From assembly GCF_009770985.1 (NCBI RefSeq), contig NZ_WSRW01000003.1, forward strand, positions 124,001 through 188,000: a stretch of DNA of 64,000 nucleotides, in the 5' to 3' direction. Below are positions 62,648-64,000 of the stretch, one piece after another. The notes below the pieces were generated by a model. The model worked only from the letters and a program-made list of their open reading frames with translations. It did no database searches and was not told the DNA's origin. The DNA is from Mucilaginibacter lacusdianchii (lineage in GTDB: Bacteria > Bacteroidota > Bacteroidia > Sphingobacteriales > Sphingobacteriaceae). Position 1 is the first letter of the stretch, and each line of letters begins with the position of its first letter. Both the position numbers and the translations under genes were made by a program.

Positions 62648-64000
62648 ATGATAAAAAGACTTTATATCGCATTGTTATTGTTGCACTTTCATGCTTTTGC
62701 ACAAGGCGTAAGAGTAAATGCGTTAAAATGCGAGTATAAAAGTAATCCGTTGGGTATCGAGTCGGTCGCGCCGCATTTAAGTTGGTTGTTACAAAGCACC
62801 GGGCGCAACGTTCGGCAGACGGCTTACCGGGTATTGGTGGCCGATAACCCTGTCCTGCTGAACAAGAATGTAGGTAATTTGTGGGATTCCAAGAAGATCA
62901 GTTCTGACGCCTCCATCCAAGTTGCTTACAATGGAAAGCCGCTCCAAAGCGCTGCCACCTATTACTGGAAAGTAATGGTATGGGATAATCAACACCATGT
63001 GAGTGCCTGGAGTTCTGCAGCGCACTGGCAGATGGGCTTGCTTACGCCGGCCGACTGGAAAAATGCCCGCTGGATAGCTTATGATAAACTGCCCGATACA
63101 TCCAGAATTGTACCCCTGTTGCACGGCCGCGGCCCTAAAAAGCTGGGGTTGGCTAATGATGTGTTGCCCATGCTGCGTAAAGGTTTTGTGGTAAATAAAC
63201 CGATTAAAAAGGCTACCATGTACATCTGTGGGTTAGGGCATTTTGAGCTGAGTGTAAACGGGCAAAAAGTAGGCGATCACTTTTTGGATCCGGGATGGAC
63301 AAACTACGACAAGCAGGCGCTTTATGTACCTTTTGATGTGACTCGGCAACTTAAGCAAGGTGAAAACGCAATTGGTGTCATGTTGGGCAACGGCTTCTAT
63401 TACATTCCGCGTGATAAGCGGTACCGCAAACTTACCGGGGCTTATGGTTATCCAAAAATGATTTGCCGTTTGGTAACGGAATATCAGGATGGCAGTGTAA
63501 GTAATGTAATAAGTGACGCTACCTGGAAAACAGCACCAAGTCCTGTTACCTTTACCAGTATTTATGGCGGCGAAGATTATAATGCTAATCTGGAACAAGC
63601 GGGCTGGAACAGAGCTGCTTTTAATGACCGGAACTGGAAAAACGCTTTGTTGGTTGACGGCTCGCCGCAATTGAGCGCGCAATTAGCCGAACCGTTGAAA
63701 GTGTTTGAAAACTTCAACCCTAAAAAGATTACATCGGTTGCACCTGACAAATGGTTGTACGATTTGGGGCAGAATGCATCGGGTATACCACAAATCACTG
63801 TTAAAGGGAAAAAAGGTGATACGGTAAGAATTTATCCGGCTGAATTAATTAATGCCGAAGGTGCCGCAAACCAAAAAGGATCCGGCGGACCGCATTACTA
63901 TACTTACATTTTGAAAGGAACAGGAGAGGAAACTTGGCAGCCACGCTTTACTTACTATGGTTTTCGTTATGTGCAGGTTGATGGCGCTGTGCCGCAAGGT
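62648..64000 (+). CDS. Secreted alpha-L-rhamnosidase, GH78 (partial, cut by window end)
   Basis: An open frame of 451 codons from the ATG at 62648 to the window end, with no stop. It starts MIKRLYIALLLLHFHAFAQ (signal) and continues with an Ig-like domain (LKCEYKSNPLGIE, APHLSWLLQS, AYRVLVADN, ATYYWKVMVWDNQ). The bacterial rhamnosidase N-terminal domain follows (YICGLGHFELSVNGQKVGDHFLDPGWTNYDK, NAIGVMLGNGFYYIPRDKRY), then the second GH78 domain (LYDLGQNASGIPQITVKG, TYYGFRYVQVDG). The catalytic barrel lies beyond the window. It would release L-rhamnose for the RhaT/RhaI pathway upstream. Confidence 0.9.
   Translation, partial: MIKRLYIALLLLHFHAFAQGVRVNALKCEYKSNPLGIESVAPHLSWLLQSTGRNVRQTAYRVLVADNPVLLNKNVGNLWDSKKISSDASIQVAYNGKPLQSAATYYWKVMVWDNQHHVSAWSSAAHWQMGLLTPADWKNARWIAYDKLPDTSRIVPLLHGRGPKKLGLANDVLPMLRKGFVVNKPIKKATMYICGLGHFELSVNGQKVGDHFLDPGWTNYDKQALYVPFDVTRQLKQGENAIGVMLGNGFYYIPRDKRYRKLTGAYGYPKMICRLVTEYQDGSVSNVISDATWKTAPSPVTFTSIYGGEDYNANLEQAGWNRAAFNDRNWKNALLVDGSPQLSAQLAEPLKVFENFNPKKITSVAPDKWLYDLGQNASGIPQITVKGKKGDTVRIYPAELINAEGAANQKGSGGPHYYTYILKGTGEETWQPRFTYYGFRYVQVDGAVPQG

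Noticed and set aside
63233..63682. Antisense open frame of 149 codons near the window end
   Set aside because: Lies opposite the open GH78 coding frame, whose translation matches rhamnosidase domains throughout.

Overview
The window reads as one carbohydrate-degradation and deoxysugar-catabolism island of a Bacteroidota bacterium. SusC/SusD proteins, a CRTAC1-like FG-GAP protein, many secreted glycoside hydrolases (GH) with Sec signals, and weak Shine-Dalgarno sites point to that phylum. The protein mix and moderate GC suggest the Mucilaginibacter/Pedobacter group (Sphingobacteriaceae). That placement is an inference; no rRNA or marker gene is present. No tRNA, rRNA, CRISPR array, transposase or phage gene was seen.

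Region A (183-23745, + strand) is a tight 13-gene run. It opens with a NagC/ROK-type repressor and continues with GH29 fucosidase, GH2 beta-mannosidase-like, a NagB/PIG-L fusion, GH125 alpha-1,6-mannosidase, GH35 beta-galactosidase, GH20 with PA14, a second GH29 with accessory domains, a CBM9-like protein, a GHL10-like protein, a sialidase-fold protein, GH92 alpha-mannosidase and a chitobiase-type GH20. These activities together can trim fucose, galactose, GlcNAc, alpha-mannose and the core beta-mannose of an N-glycan. A bidirectional terminator (23761-23806) closes the run.

Region B (23820-35554, - strand) is a convergent susC-susD operon followed by an FG-GAP/ASPIC protein, a vanadium haloperoxidase-like PAP2 protein and a GH3 enzyme. 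A perfect 34-bp palindrome lies between susD and the downstream genes. About 770 bp of AT-rich non-coding DNA separates susC from a GntR-type regulator (36320-37348, - strand).

Region C (37541-51645, + strand) is deoxyhexose catabolism. L-rhamnose is covered by RhaT, RhaI, a rhamnulokinase and an aldolase/lactaldehyde-dehydrogenase fusion. LutABC can oxidise the resulting L-lactate to pyruvate. L-fucose is served by a FucP-type transporter, an SDR, an aldo/keto reductase, a lactonase-type amidohydrolase and an LgoD-like zinc dehydrogenase. No fuconate dehydratase is present.

Region D (51681-64000, + strand) continues with secreted hydrolases: an MGH1-like (alpha/alpha)6 protein, an unassigned 920-residue hydrolase, a GH95 with a nested jelly-roll domain, a GH2 with a malectin domain, and a GH78 alpha-L-rhamnosidase cut by the window end. 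Regions A and D release fucose and rhamnose, and region C consumes them, so release and catabolism are co-located.
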